DNA from: Sphingomonas sp. R-74633
GTDB taxonomy: Bacteria; Pseudomonadota; Alphaproteobacteria; Sphingomonadales; Sphingomonadaceae
NCBI RefSeq assembly: GCF_013416555.1
Contig: NZ_JACCFG010000002.1
Coordinates: 372,001 to 436,000, forward strand
Length of the DNA stretch: 64,000 nucleotides
Direction of reading: 5' to 3'
Each line of letters begins with the position of its first letter. Within the stretch, counting starts at the first letter, position 1. The notes under the pieces are model-generated. The model did not search any database. It was not told the origin of the DNA and saw only the letters and a program-made list of their open reading frames with translations. This document shows positions 20,087 to 28,012 of the stretch, in pieces. Both the position numbers and the translations under genes were made by a program.

Positions 20087-22141
20087 ATGGACCGACGGCA
20101 GTTTCTGGCGAGCGCAGCTTCCATGGGGCTTGTCGCCGTCTGGGCACCACGATCGGCCGCGAAGCCGTCGCAAATCGCATGGCGGGAGGATCGTGCGCTC
20201 TATCCGCAAGGCGTGGCGTCGGGAGACCCGGACGAACACAGCGTGGTCCTGTGGACCCGTCGCCCGTTCGACCAGGGCCCCGACCAAATGCTAACGGTCG
20301 AGGTGGCGCTGGATGCGGAGTTCCGCCGCGTTGTGGCCAAGGCGCGCGCGCCGGTGCTGGCGGCCTCCGACTGGACCTGCCGCGCGCTTGTCGGCGGCCT
20401 CTCGCCAGCGACAATCTACTGGTACCGCTTTACGGACGACAGGGGCGCGGGCAGCCGGATCGGCCGCACGATCACCGCGCCGCGCGCCAGCGATCCGCGC
20501 CCGGTCCGCTTTGCCTTTGTCTCGTGCAACAGTGTCAACGAAGGCGCCCAGAACGCCTATGCTCGCATGATCTGGGAGGACGAGCGCGCGCCCGCCGACC
20601 GCAAGCTCGGCTTCGTCCTCCATCTCGGCGACTTCATCTACGAAGTCGTCGAATATCCCGACGAAGTGCAGCATCGCTACGCCCGTACCGTCTATGATCT
20701 CGGCCGCATCCCCGATGGCCGCAAGGTCGGCAATTTCCACGTGCCGACCAATCTCGCCGGCTATCGCCACGTCTATCGCGCGCATATCGACGATCCCGAC
20801 ATCCAGGACGCCCGCGCGCATTTCCCGTTCGTCTGCATCGGCGACAATCACGAATTCTCGTGGCAGGGCTGGCAGAGTTTCATCAAGTACGGCTCCAAGG
20901 TCGAGCCGGCCCAGCAGTTGCGGGTCGCCGCCAACCAGGCGTGGTGGGAATATATCCCTTCGCGCGTCCGTAAGGCCTCGGGCGCCGGGCTCGATCAGTT
21001 CGCGCCGCCCGCGGTGACCAACGCGCCGATCGAAACCTTCGACGATCATGGCTTCGGCACCGAGGCCAACAACCGCGTCGCGGTCGGCAGCATGACTGCC
21101 TATCGCGCGCTGCGCTACGGCAAGCATGTCGATCTGATCCTAACCGACCTGCACAGCTACAAGGCGGCCGATCCGACCGATCGGCCCGAAGCCGCAGCGC
21201 TCGATTCGGGCGAGTATCCGGTCCTCCCCCAGGAGTGGATGGAGATCGTCGATGGCGGGAAGGACTATGCCGGGGGCAAGCCGCCCGCGATGATCGCGAT
21301 CGGCGACAAGAGCATTCCCAATTTCCGCAAGGACGCGCTTCCCCATACCCTGCTCGGCCGCGAGCAGAAGGCGTGGCTCAAGGAGCGCCTCACCAGGTCG
21401 ACCGCGACCTGGAAGATCTGGGGCGTGACCAATGGCCCGCTCGACATGCGCACCGATCCGCAGAACCTGCCCGCCGGGCTGGCGAAGGAGAAGTGGCCCG
21501 GCAAGGATTACGGCACGTTCGCCAACCCCGATTTCAGCAGCGCCTATGCCGAGCGCGCCGAGATCTACGACTTCATCCGCGACCAGAAGATCCCCGGCTT
21601 CGTCACCGTCTCGGGCGATCGCCACAGCTTCTGGGCCGGCTATGCCGCGCCTCGGCTGCCGCCCGCCGCGTTCGACCCGGTGGGCCTCAGCTTCATCACC
21701 GGCTCGATCTCCGCCCCCGGCCTCGGCGAAGCCTGCGAGTTCTTCAAGCCCTCCCCCTTGCGCGACCTCTACGTCCGCAAGCCCGAAGGCGCGCCGCCCG
21801 AGCACACGATCAACCTCACCATCAAGCGCGGCGTGCGCGCAGCGCTCGAATATGCGGCAAGCGGCGACATCGCCAGGGCGCGGGCGCTGACCAATCCCGG
21901 CGTCGCGCCGCATGTGGCGTTCGTCGACATGGCCGGGCACGGCTATGCGGTCGTCACCGCCGGCCCCGAAGCGATCGAGACCGAATTCGTGTGCATCGTC
22001 CGCCCGATCGCACGGGCGACCACGCCCGATGGCGGCCCGCTGCGCTACCGCGTTTCCCACCGCGCGATGCTGTGGCAACCGGGCACCGCGCCGAAGCTCG
22101 AGCAACAATTGCTCGAAGGGGATGCAAAGCTGTCGATTTGA
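20087..22141 (+). CDS. phoD: PhoD-family alkaline phosphatase/phosphodiesterase (long form)
   Basis: 684 residues. N-terminus MDRRQFLASAASMGLVAVWAPRSAA is a twin-arginine signal (RRQFL), fitting a metal-loaded enzyme exported folded. A PhoD N-terminal Ig-like domain follows (YPQGVASGDPDEHSVVLWTR; SPATIYWYRFTDD). The metallophosphatase core then shows FAFVSCNSVNEG with the active-site Cys region, LHLGDFIYEVVEY, CIGDNHEFSWQG and SGDRHSFWAGY. These bind the Fe/Ca centre that cleaves phosphomonoesters and diesters in the periplasm. It is longer than Bacillus PhoD (about 550-580), with an extra segment around residues 310-420. It converges with a TonB-dependent receptor; a strong hairpin lies between them. 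Confidence 0.88.
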   Translation: MDRRQFLASAASMGLVAVWAPRSAAKPSQIAWREDRALYPQGVASGDPDEHSVVLWTRRPFDQGPDQMLTVEVALDAEFRRVVAKARAPVLAASDWTCRALVGGLSPATIYWYRFTDDRGAGSRIGRTITAPRASDPRPVRFAFVSCNSVNEGAQNAYARMIWEDERAPADRKLGFVLHLGDFIYEVVEYPDEVQHRYARTVYDLGRIPDGRKVGNFHVPTNLAGYRHVYRAHIDDPDIQDARAHFPFVCIGDNHEFSWQGWQSFIKYGSKVEPAQQLRVAANQAWWEYIPSRVRKASGAGLDQFAPPAVTNAPIETFDDHGFGTEANNRVAVGSMTAYRALRYGKHVDLILTDLHSYKAADPTDRPEAAALDSGEYPVLPQEWMEIVDGGKDYAGGKPPAMIAIGDKSIPNFRKDALPHTLLGREQKAWLKERLTRSTATWKIWGVTNGPLDMRTDPQNLPAGLAKEKWPGKDYGTFANPDFSSAYAERAEIYDFIRDQKIPGFVTVSGDRHSFWAGYAAPRLPPAAFDPVGLSFITGSISAPGLGEACEFFKPSPLRDLYVRKPEGAPPEHTINLTIKRGVRAALEYAASGDIARARALTNPGVAPHVAFVDMAGHGYAVVTAGPEAIETEFVCIVRPIARATTPDGGPLRYRVSHRAMLWQPGTAPKLEQQLLEGDAKLSI

Positions 22142-22164
22142 TGCCGTTCGGCCCGTAATGGAAA

Positions 22165-22194
22165 GGCGCCGCACCGATAGCCCGGTGCGGCGCC
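22165..22194. terminator. bidirectional terminator hairpin
   Basis: Perfect 12-base inverted repeat (22165-22176 and 22183-22194) with a 6-base loop, lying between the convergent ends of PhoD (stop at 22141) and the TonB-dependent receptor (stop at 22223). No T-run. Confidence 0.7.
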
Positions 22195-22222
22195 CATCCC
22201 CGAAACAGCGCGCCCGCTGCTA

Positions 22223-25012
22223 TTAGAACTTCGCCGAGACGCCCACGGAATAGGTGGTGTCGTCGAAGCGGTGGTCACGCGGGAATTCCGGGCGGCCATA
22301 ATAGCTGCGATAATTGTTCTTGGTGATGTTGGTCGCATCGACGCTGAGCGTGATGCCCTTCGCAACATCGAAACCAAGGCTCGCATCAAGACGGCCGCCG
22401 GGGCGAACCATGTTGAGCACGAGAGGGTTGGGCTGGAGCGAGGTGATCGGGCCCTGCGCCGGACGGATGGTCGTGCCGCCGTAGATCTCGTCATAGTAGC
22501 TCGAGCGGTGCGTGTAGACGACGCGGCCCGTCACCCCATATTTCTCGTACAGCGCACCGACCGTGAAATTATACTTCGACACGCCCTGGATCGACTGGCC
22601 GAGCATGCGGGCATCGACGTCTTCCTTGATCTCGCTGTCGGCGAGCGTGAAGTTCGCCATCATGCCAAGGCCGCTGAACGCGCCCGGCAGGAAGTCGAAG
22701 AACGCCTGGCCGGCGACCTCGACGCCCTTCAGCGTCACTTTGCCGACGTTACGCGGACGGGTGATATTGTAGTTGAAGCCGTTGATCGCCTCGACCTGGC
22801 TCTGGCTGATCACGCGGTCGGTGATGTTCTTGTAATAGCCCGCCACCGAGATGTAGCTGTCACGGCCGAAATAATATTCGAGCGTCGCGTCGAAGCTGTC
22901 CGACTTTTGCGGCTTGAGGTCGGGGTTGCCGCCGCTGCCTGCCGGCAGGATCAGGATGTTGGTGGAGATCAGGTAGCTCAGGCCCGGGTTGAGCGAGCCG
23001 AAGGACGGGCGCGCGATCGCCTTGGCATAGCTCAGGCGCGCCTGGAGGCCGCCGCCGAGGCGGAGGCGAGCGCTCGCATTGGGCATGAAGTCATTGTCGT
23101 CGGTCGAGGCAGTGTACGGCGTCACCACCGCGGCCGGGGTCGGATTGGCAGGCGTCGCCGCCGGCGTCACCAGTGCCGCGCCGCGAATGTCGCGGGTGGT
23201 ATGGGTGTAGCGGGCGCCGACAAGACCGTCGATCGACACTGCCCCGCCCAGCGGAATGTCATAGGCCAGCTGGACATAGCCCGAGAGCGTCTTCTCTTCG
23301 GCGTTGAAGGCACGCTCCGGCTGGAAGGCCGGCCAGCCCTTTGCCAGGCCGTAATAAGTGCGGAGCTGATCCTGGATCGCAGGATCGCGCAGCATGTCCT
23401 GGTCCGGCGCGACGACGCCCAGGCCGTTGTTCACGGTCGGGATGCCCGAGCTGTGGATCATGAAGCCCGCCGGCAGGAACGAGACATTGGTGATCAGGGT
23501 GTTGCAGACGGTGCCGCAGGTACCGATCACGGCCTGCTGGTGATCCGCCTTGTGATCGGCGAAGCGCGCGCCGAACTGGATCTCCTTGAGGATCGAGCCG
23601 ACCTGATAGGCGCCGTCGAACTTCGCGGCGAACTCGCTGCCCTTTTCGCGGATGCTGTCCTGGTTGAGCGGCGACAGCCCGAAATTGACGGGATTGCTGA
23701 GGCCCGGCGACGAGTAAACGGTGCCGCCATCGTCATTGAGGTTGGTGATCGTGCTCACCATGCCACCGCCGACCTTGAGCGTGTCGAGGATGAAGTTCTG
23801 GTTGCGGATCAGCGAGCGCTGGTACGAAACATCGCCCTTCAGCATGAGCGAACCCGCCTCATATTTGGCGCTTACCGCGCCGAGGAAGAGGTCGGTGCGG
23901 TCGTTATGCGCCTGGGTGCTGGTAAAGCCGCCATGGCTGCCGACCGTCATGCTCTGCGCGGTGCAGAGCGTCTCGCGGTGCACCGCGGGATTGGGGCCGG
24001 TCGCAGTGTACGGGTTGGCATAGAAGCCATCGGCGCCGACGTCATAGGGATTGCAGTCGCTGGTCGCCTGGACGTTGCTGAATGGGCCGCCGAACAGGTC
24101 GTCGATCAGGAAGATGCTCGCCCATTTCGAGGCATAGCTGGTGTAGAGGCCGGTCAGGTCGACCTGGAACTCGGGCGACATCTTCCACTGGATCGCGCCG
24201 TTGGTCTGGATACGGCGATAATTGCCTTCGTTGTTCAGGCCGCCGACGCAGGTCGGTGCCGCCAGCCCTGCCGATCCGCCCGCAACCGGGTTGGGTCCGT
24301 GGTTGCCGCTGCGATAGTCGCAATTGAACGCGATCGGCCGGTTGAAGTCCGTGCTCGCATAGGAGACGTCGAGCAGCGCGCCGATCTCGCCCGCGCCGGT
24401 GTCCCAGCGGTCCGAGACGAGCAGGCCGGCGATCGGGCTGACCTTGTTGGTGTTCTTCGAATAGATGCCGCGCGCATTGGCTGCGACGGTGAAGCCCTTG
24501 AAGTCGAACGGCTTGTGCAGGCGCAGGTCGATCGCGCCCACCACACCGCCTTCGATCAGGTTGGCCGAGCTCGTCTTGTATACATCGGCGCCGGCCAGCG
24601 CTTCGGCGGGCAGATCCTGGTAGGCGAAGCCGCGGCCGACGCCGGTGAAGATCTCACGCCCATCGAGCGTGGTCATGATGTCGCCGAGGCCGCGGATGAT
24701 CGGGCCGACGATTTCGTTGTTGCCGCCCACGGTGACCTGCACGCCGGGGACGCGCTGGAGCGCGCCGGCAACGGTGCGGTCGGGGAACTTGCCGATATCG
24801 TCCGCGACGATCGAATCGACGACGTTGGCCGAGTCCTGCTTGATCTTCGCCGCAGCGCCGAGGCTGGCGCGCTGGCCCACGACCACGATTTCGCCCTCTG
24901 CGGGAGTCTCGTCGGACTGAGGCGGGCTGGTGTCCTGCGCGAATGCCGGCGCGGCACAAAGCACCAGCGCGAGCGCGGTGGCGGACTTCAGGGCAATAGT
25001 ACGAGAGATCAT
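22223..25012 (-). CDS. TonB-dependent outer-membrane receptor (divergent from the propeller protein)
   Basis: 929 residues from the ATG at 25012, supported by GGAGGGG and a clean signal peptide (MISRTIALKSATALALVLCAAPAFAQ); upstream in-frame starts lack this. Plug: GEIVVVGQRASLGAAAKIKQDSANVVDSI, DDIGKFPDRTVAGALQRVPGVQV, and a DVYKTSSANLIEGGVVGAIDLR segment. Barrel strands run to the terminal YSVGVSAKF. It belongs to the TonB-Xanth-Caul class, close in plug sequence to the receptors at 28013 and 57941. A BNR-type propeller gene diverges from it across 319 bases, which suggests coupled breakdown and uptake of one polymer (inference). Ligand unknown. Confidence 0.92.
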   Translation of the reverse strand: MISRTIALKSATALALVLCAAPAFAQDTSPPQSDETPAEGEIVVVGQRASLGAAAKIKQDSANVVDSIVADDIGKFPDRTVAGALQRVPGVQVTVGGNNEIVGPIIRGLGDIMTTLDGREIFTGVGRGFAYQDLPAEALAGADVYKTSSANLIEGGVVGAIDLRLHKPFDFKGFTVAANARGIYSKNTNKVSPIAGLLVSDRWDTGAGEIGALLDVSYASTDFNRPIAFNCDYRSGNHGPNPVAGGSAGLAAPTCVGGLNNEGNYRRIQTNGAIQWKMSPEFQVDLTGLYTSYASKWASIFLIDDLFGGPFSNVQATSDCNPYDVGADGFYANPYTATGPNPAVHRETLCTAQSMTVGSHGGFTSTQAHNDRTDLFLGAVSAKYEAGSLMLKGDVSYQRSLIRNQNFILDTLKVGGGMVSTITNLNDDGGTVYSSPGLSNPVNFGLSPLNQDSIREKGSEFAAKFDGAYQVGSILKEIQFGARFADHKADHQQAVIGTCGTVCNTLITNVSFLPAGFMIHSSGIPTVNNGLGVVAPDQDMLRDPAIQDQLRTYYGLAKGWPAFQPERAFNAEEKTLSGYVQLAYDIPLGGAVSIDGLVGARYTHTTRDIRGAALVTPAATPANPTPAAVVTPYTASTDDNDFMPNASARLRLGGGLQARLSYAKAIARPSFGSLNPGLSYLISTNILILPAGSGGNPDLKPQKSDSFDATLEYYFGRDSYISVAGYYKNITDRVISQSQVEAINGFNYNITRPRNVGKVTLKGVEVAGQAFFDFLPGAFSGLGMMANFTLADSEIKEDVDARMLGQSIQGVSKYNFTVGALYEKYGVTGRVVYTHRSSYYDEIYGGTTIRPAQGPITSLQPNPLVLNMVRPGGRLDASLGFDVAKGITLSVDATNITKNNYRSYYGRPEFPRDHRFDDTTYSVGVSAKF

Positions 25013-25331
25013 GCGCTTTCCCCTCCATGGGCGAGCACGATTGAGTCGTGCCCTCATTAATATTATCATTCAGAAATAGCTGACCACGAAACGGGCCACA
25101 AGTCCCATTTCTTCGGCGGAATGAATACGGCCGCCCCCTGTGGCGCCGCCGCCACAGGCCTTATGGGCAGGCTGCCAGCACATATTACACTGCTTTATCC
25201 GATTTAGCATATTTATTGACGCCGACCCGAATGTGGCGCAATCAATCGGCTGCGTTCCCGGGCGGTGAACCTCCCCCCGAGATGCGCAGAACCAACAGCA
25301 CCGGCACAAGCCGGAAGAGGGGAGAGAACCG
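25013..25331. promoter_or_regulatory. divergent regulatory region between receptor and propeller genes
   Basis: 319 bases with no gene. It contains a perfect 9-base hairpin (25137-25145 with 25150-25158) in its middle, a short palindrome GCACGA-N5-TCGTGC (25035-25051) in the receptor's leader, and AT-rich stretches around 25055-25080 and 25190-25215 suited to two back-to-back promoters. No regulator gene is adjacent, apart from the FadR-like gene at 27177. Confidence 0.45.
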
Positions 25332-27014
25332 ATGAGGTCTTTGTTGCGCGGCGTGTTGCCGCGACTCCTGTGCATATTGGCGTTCGTGACCGCCGGCTGG
25401 GCAATGCCCGCCCTGGCACAACGCACCATGCTTGCGCAGGGCATGTATCCGCGAGCCGTGCAGCTCAGTCACAACGCCACCCCGGCGAATAACGGGCGGA
25501 TCGTTGTCAGCTTCACCACCTTCACCGGCGGTTCCGGCATCCAGCCGATCTACGCCAGCGATGACAATGGCACGAGCTTCACCCAGATCGGCACGATCAC
25601 CGATCCGCTCTTCTCGCGCGGCCTGTGCTGCGGCACGCTGTACGAACTGCCCCAGGCGGTAGGCGCACTTTCGGCCGGCACGCTGCTCTGGGCCGGTTCG
25701 GTGGGCGGCGACACGCCCGCCAACCCGATGCAGATCCGCATCTACAAGAGCACGGATCGCGGCGCGACCTGGAGCTATCTCTCCAACTGCGCGACCGGAA
25801 CGGTGAATCGCTCCGCCGGTGGCCTGTGGGAGCCGGAATTCACCATCGCCGCCAATGGCGCGCTGGTCTGCTTCTATTCCGACGAGACCGTTACCGGTTT
25901 CTCCCAGATGCTCCAGCAGGTCACCTCGACCGACGGGCTCACCTGGACCGCACCGGTTCGCACCGTCGCCAGCGGCGTCGCCGCGGATCGCCCGGGCATG
26001 GCGGTCGTCCGCAAGCTGCCCAGCGGCCGCTATTTCATGACCTTCGAGCTGTGCGGCCCGGCGGGATGCACCGTTTTCTACAAGACCTCGCCCGACGGCA
26101 TCAACTGGACTCCGGCCGGCAGCGTCGGCGCACGCGTCGAAAGCGAGGACGGCCACTGGTTCCTGCACACGCCGACCGTGGCCTGGGCCCCCGTCCCCGG
26201 CCTGGCCAATGGCCGCATCTTCCTGATCGGCCAGATCGAAAGCGGCGCGAGCGGTATCGGCTCGGGCAACGGCAATGTCGTCTTCTACAACGACACCGCC
26301 GATGGCAGCGGCAAGTGGAAGACCATGGCCGCCCCGGCGCCGATCGCCGGCCTGACCGGCACGAGCAACGTCTGCCAGAACTATTCTCCGCCGCTCCTGC
26401 CGCTCGCCGGCGGCACCACGTTGTTCGGCATGACGACTGACTATGACTCGTCGAATGTCTGCCGGGTCTATTTCGGCAAGGTCCCGACCTATGCCTCGTC
26501 CCCGACCCTGACGCTCGGTGCCGACGCCATCGGCGTCTCGCTCAACCAAAGCGCCAGCGGCAACGTCACCGTCACGCCCAGCGGCGGCTATCTCGGCACG
26601 CTGAAGCTCACCGTCTCGATCCCGAACTTCAACGGCACGGCGAGCTTCGACCACGACACGCTGACCTTCACCGGGGCGGCAGCGCAGACCGCGAAGCTCA
26701 CGCTGCGCTCGGGCACCAGCACGGCTTCGGCCTCGGGCGGCTCGTCGGGCTTTGGCGGGCTTCCGGCGATGGCGTTCATCGGCTCGGTGCCGTTGTTGCT
26801 GCTCGCATCGGTGCTGCGCAAGGCAGTGGGCATGGCCGCGCTGGCGGCGATCCTGGCCCTGAGCGGATGCGGCGCAGCAAGCCGCGGCGACAGTGCCGGG
26901 TCGATCGTGACCCCACCTATTCCCACCAAATACACCGCGACCATCACGGCGACCGACACGACAAACGCCGCGATCAAGGCGACGGTCACGACGCAAGTCA
27001 CGCTCTACAACTGA
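25332..27014 (+). CDS. secreted BNR/Asp-box beta-propeller protein (sialidase or GH93-like) with unusual C-terminus
   Basis: 560 residues, with a signal peptide ending near residue 30 (AMPALAQ). Four Asp-box repeats (SxDxGxxW/F type) mark a sialidase-fold propeller: ASDDNGTSFTQIG, KSTDRGATWSYL, TSTDGLTWTAPV, TSPDGINWTPAG. Candidates are an exo-sialidase-like or GH93 exo-arabinanase-like glycosidase; I cannot see a decisive catalytic set. After about residue 395 comes a beta-sandwich segment, a Gly/Ser-rich stretch, a hydrophobic helix followed by basic residues (LLLLASVLRKAVG), then a lipobox-like LALSGC and a final beta domain (YTATITATDTTNAAIKATVTT). That tail resembles extracellular proteins of Acidobacteria and suggests transfer. 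GAGGGGAG precedes the ATG. Confidence 0.72.
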   Translation: MRSLLRGVLPRLLCILAFVTAGWAMPALAQRTMLAQGMYPRAVQLSHNATPANNGRIVVSFTTFTGGSGIQPIYASDDNGTSFTQIGTITDPLFSRGLCCGTLYELPQAVGALSAGTLLWAGSVGGDTPANPMQIRIYKSTDRGATWSYLSNCATGTVNRSAGGLWEPEFTIAANGALVCFYSDETVTGFSQMLQQVTSTDGLTWTAPVRTVASGVAADRPGMAVVRKLPSGRYFMTFELCGPAGCTVFYKTSPDGINWTPAGSVGARVESEDGHWFLHTPTVAWAPVPGLANGRIFLIGQIESGASGIGSGNGNVVFYNDTADGSGKWKTMAAPAPIAGLTGTSNVCQNYSPPLLPLAGGTTLFGMTTDYDSSNVCRVYFGKVPTYASSPTLTLGADAIGVSLNQSASGNVTVTPSGGYLGTLKLTVSIPNFNGTASFDHDTLTFTGAAAQTAKLTLRSGTSTASASGGSSGFGGLPAMAFIGSVPLLLLASVLRKAVGMAALAAILALSGCGAASRGDSAGSIVTPPIPTKYTATITATDTTNAAIKATVTTQVTLYN

Positions 27015-27038
27015 GCCGATAACCCGAACCTCCCTGCT

Positions 27039-27072
27039 CCCCGGGCGCGATCCTCGCCCGGGGTTCTTTTTT
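27039..27072 (+). terminator. rho-independent terminator
   Basis: Perfect 9-base arms (27039-27047 and 27055-27063), 7-base loop, then TTCTTTTTT. This is the cleanest intrinsic terminator in the window; it ends the propeller-gene transcript. Confidence 0.85.
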
Positions 27073-27176
27073 GCCTGTTCGACAGGCGCTCCTGGAGGAA
27101 CGGGCAACCGCTCGCGCGCACCGCGCGGGCCATCGAACATCGGCGTCGAATTATGCGGGCCGGAACGCAAGCGCCG

Positions 27177-27914
27177 CTAGCGGGCGGGCCTGCGCAACAG
27201 GCCCCGGTCGCTCCGGCGCCGGCTATCCGCGAGCACATGATCGATTATGCGTCGCATATGGTCGCGGGCGCGATCGGGGTCTCCGGCACGGATCGCCTCC
27301 GACACCGATGCGTGATCCGCAAGACTCGGGGTCATGCCGCTGAAATGCGCAGAGGCCCCTAGCGTGGCGCGGAGCAGGCCCTGGAACTGCGCATAAAAGG
27401 GATTATGCGCCGCGGTCAGAATGGCGATGTGGAAGGCGACGCTGGCCTCCGTCATGTTGCCCCCGCCCCGCCTGGCAGCCACGATCTCCTTCAGTCCATG
27501 GTCGATGCGGGCATGATCATCGGCGGTTGCAGCGGATGCAGCGAGAGCCGCCGCTTCCGGCTCGATCGCAATGCGCAGTTCCTTGAATCGCACGACCAGG
27601 CCGCGCGAAAGCCCGCGCTCCACGAGCCAGCGAAGGATATCGGTGTCGAGTAGGTTCCAGGCCTCCTCGGGCTCCGGCACGATACCGCGCCGGGCGCGCA
27701 CGCTGACCAGCCCCTTGGCGGCCAGCATCTTGACCGCCTCGCGAATGACGCTGTGGCTGACACCATATCGATGCGAGAGCTCGAGCTCTGTCGGAAACGC
27801 GGTCTCGTCATAGCGGCCGGCCACAATCGCCAGGCCGAGCCTTTCGAACACTGCGAAGGTCAAATTCCGGCCAAGCGCAGGAAGCAGTTCAGGCGCGGAT
27901 TCAGAGGAGATCAT
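27177..27914 (-). CDS. GntR-family transcriptional regulator, FadR/FCD type
   Basis: 245 residues. The N-terminal winged helix-turn-helix (about 22-85) shows GRYDETAFPTELELSHRYGVSHSVIREAVKMLAAKGLVSVRARRG, the GntR signature. The C-terminal all-helical FCD ligand domain (about 95-225) includes RIAIEPEAAALAA, VAFHIAILTAAHNPF and DHASVSEAIRAGDPDRARDHM, whose Asp and His residues usually bind a metal that co-ordinates a carboxylate ligand. Close family members sense sugar acids such as galactonate or gluconate. It lies 98 bases downstream of the TonB receptor on the same strand, with a hairpin between, so it may be partly co-transcribed. Target genes unproven. Confidence 0.88.
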   Translation of the reverse strand: MISSESAPELLPALGRNLTFAVFERLGLAIVAGRYDETAFPTELELSHRYGVSHSVIREAVKMLAAKGLVSVRARRGIVPEPEEAWNLLDTDILRWLVERGLSRGLVVRFKELRIAIEPEAAALAASAATADDHARIDHGLKEIVAARRGGGNMTEASVAFHIAILTAAHNPFYAQFQGLLRATLGASAHFSGMTPSLADHASVSEAIRAGDPDRARDHMRRIIDHVLADSRRRSDRGLLRRPAR

Positions 27915-27967
27915 GGCCCGACCTCCTTCGATCCGCGCGGCACAGGATTGGCAAAAGCACCGCGCTC

Positions 27968-28001
27968 GGGGCGCCTTGCATCTCGCGATGCAGGACGCCC
28001 C
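27968..28001 (-). terminator. probable terminator hairpin after the receptor gene
   Basis: 14-base arms (27968-27981 and 27988-28001, one mismatch and one G-T pair) around a 6-base loop, 11 bases beyond the receptor stop. Read on the minus strand it is followed about 10 bases later by a short CTTTTG run. It would limit transcription into the FadR-like gene. Confidence 0.5.
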
Positions 28002-28012
28002 TCACGAGGCGA

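Noticed and set aside
24574..24586. TCTTGTATACATC, another close match to the MatR motif
   Set aside because: It is inside the receptor gene and arises from the conserved DVYKT codons of the plug domain (GTA TAC AAG on the minus strand). It also warns that this motif can appear by chance in receptor genes, so the promoter-region copies need testing.
22271..25060. 929-codon plus-strand open frame opposite a TonB receptor
   Set aside because: Shadow of the receptor gene; Ala/Arg/Asp/Val-rich with no domain, whereas the minus strand encodes a full receptor with signal peptide and terminal phenylalanine.
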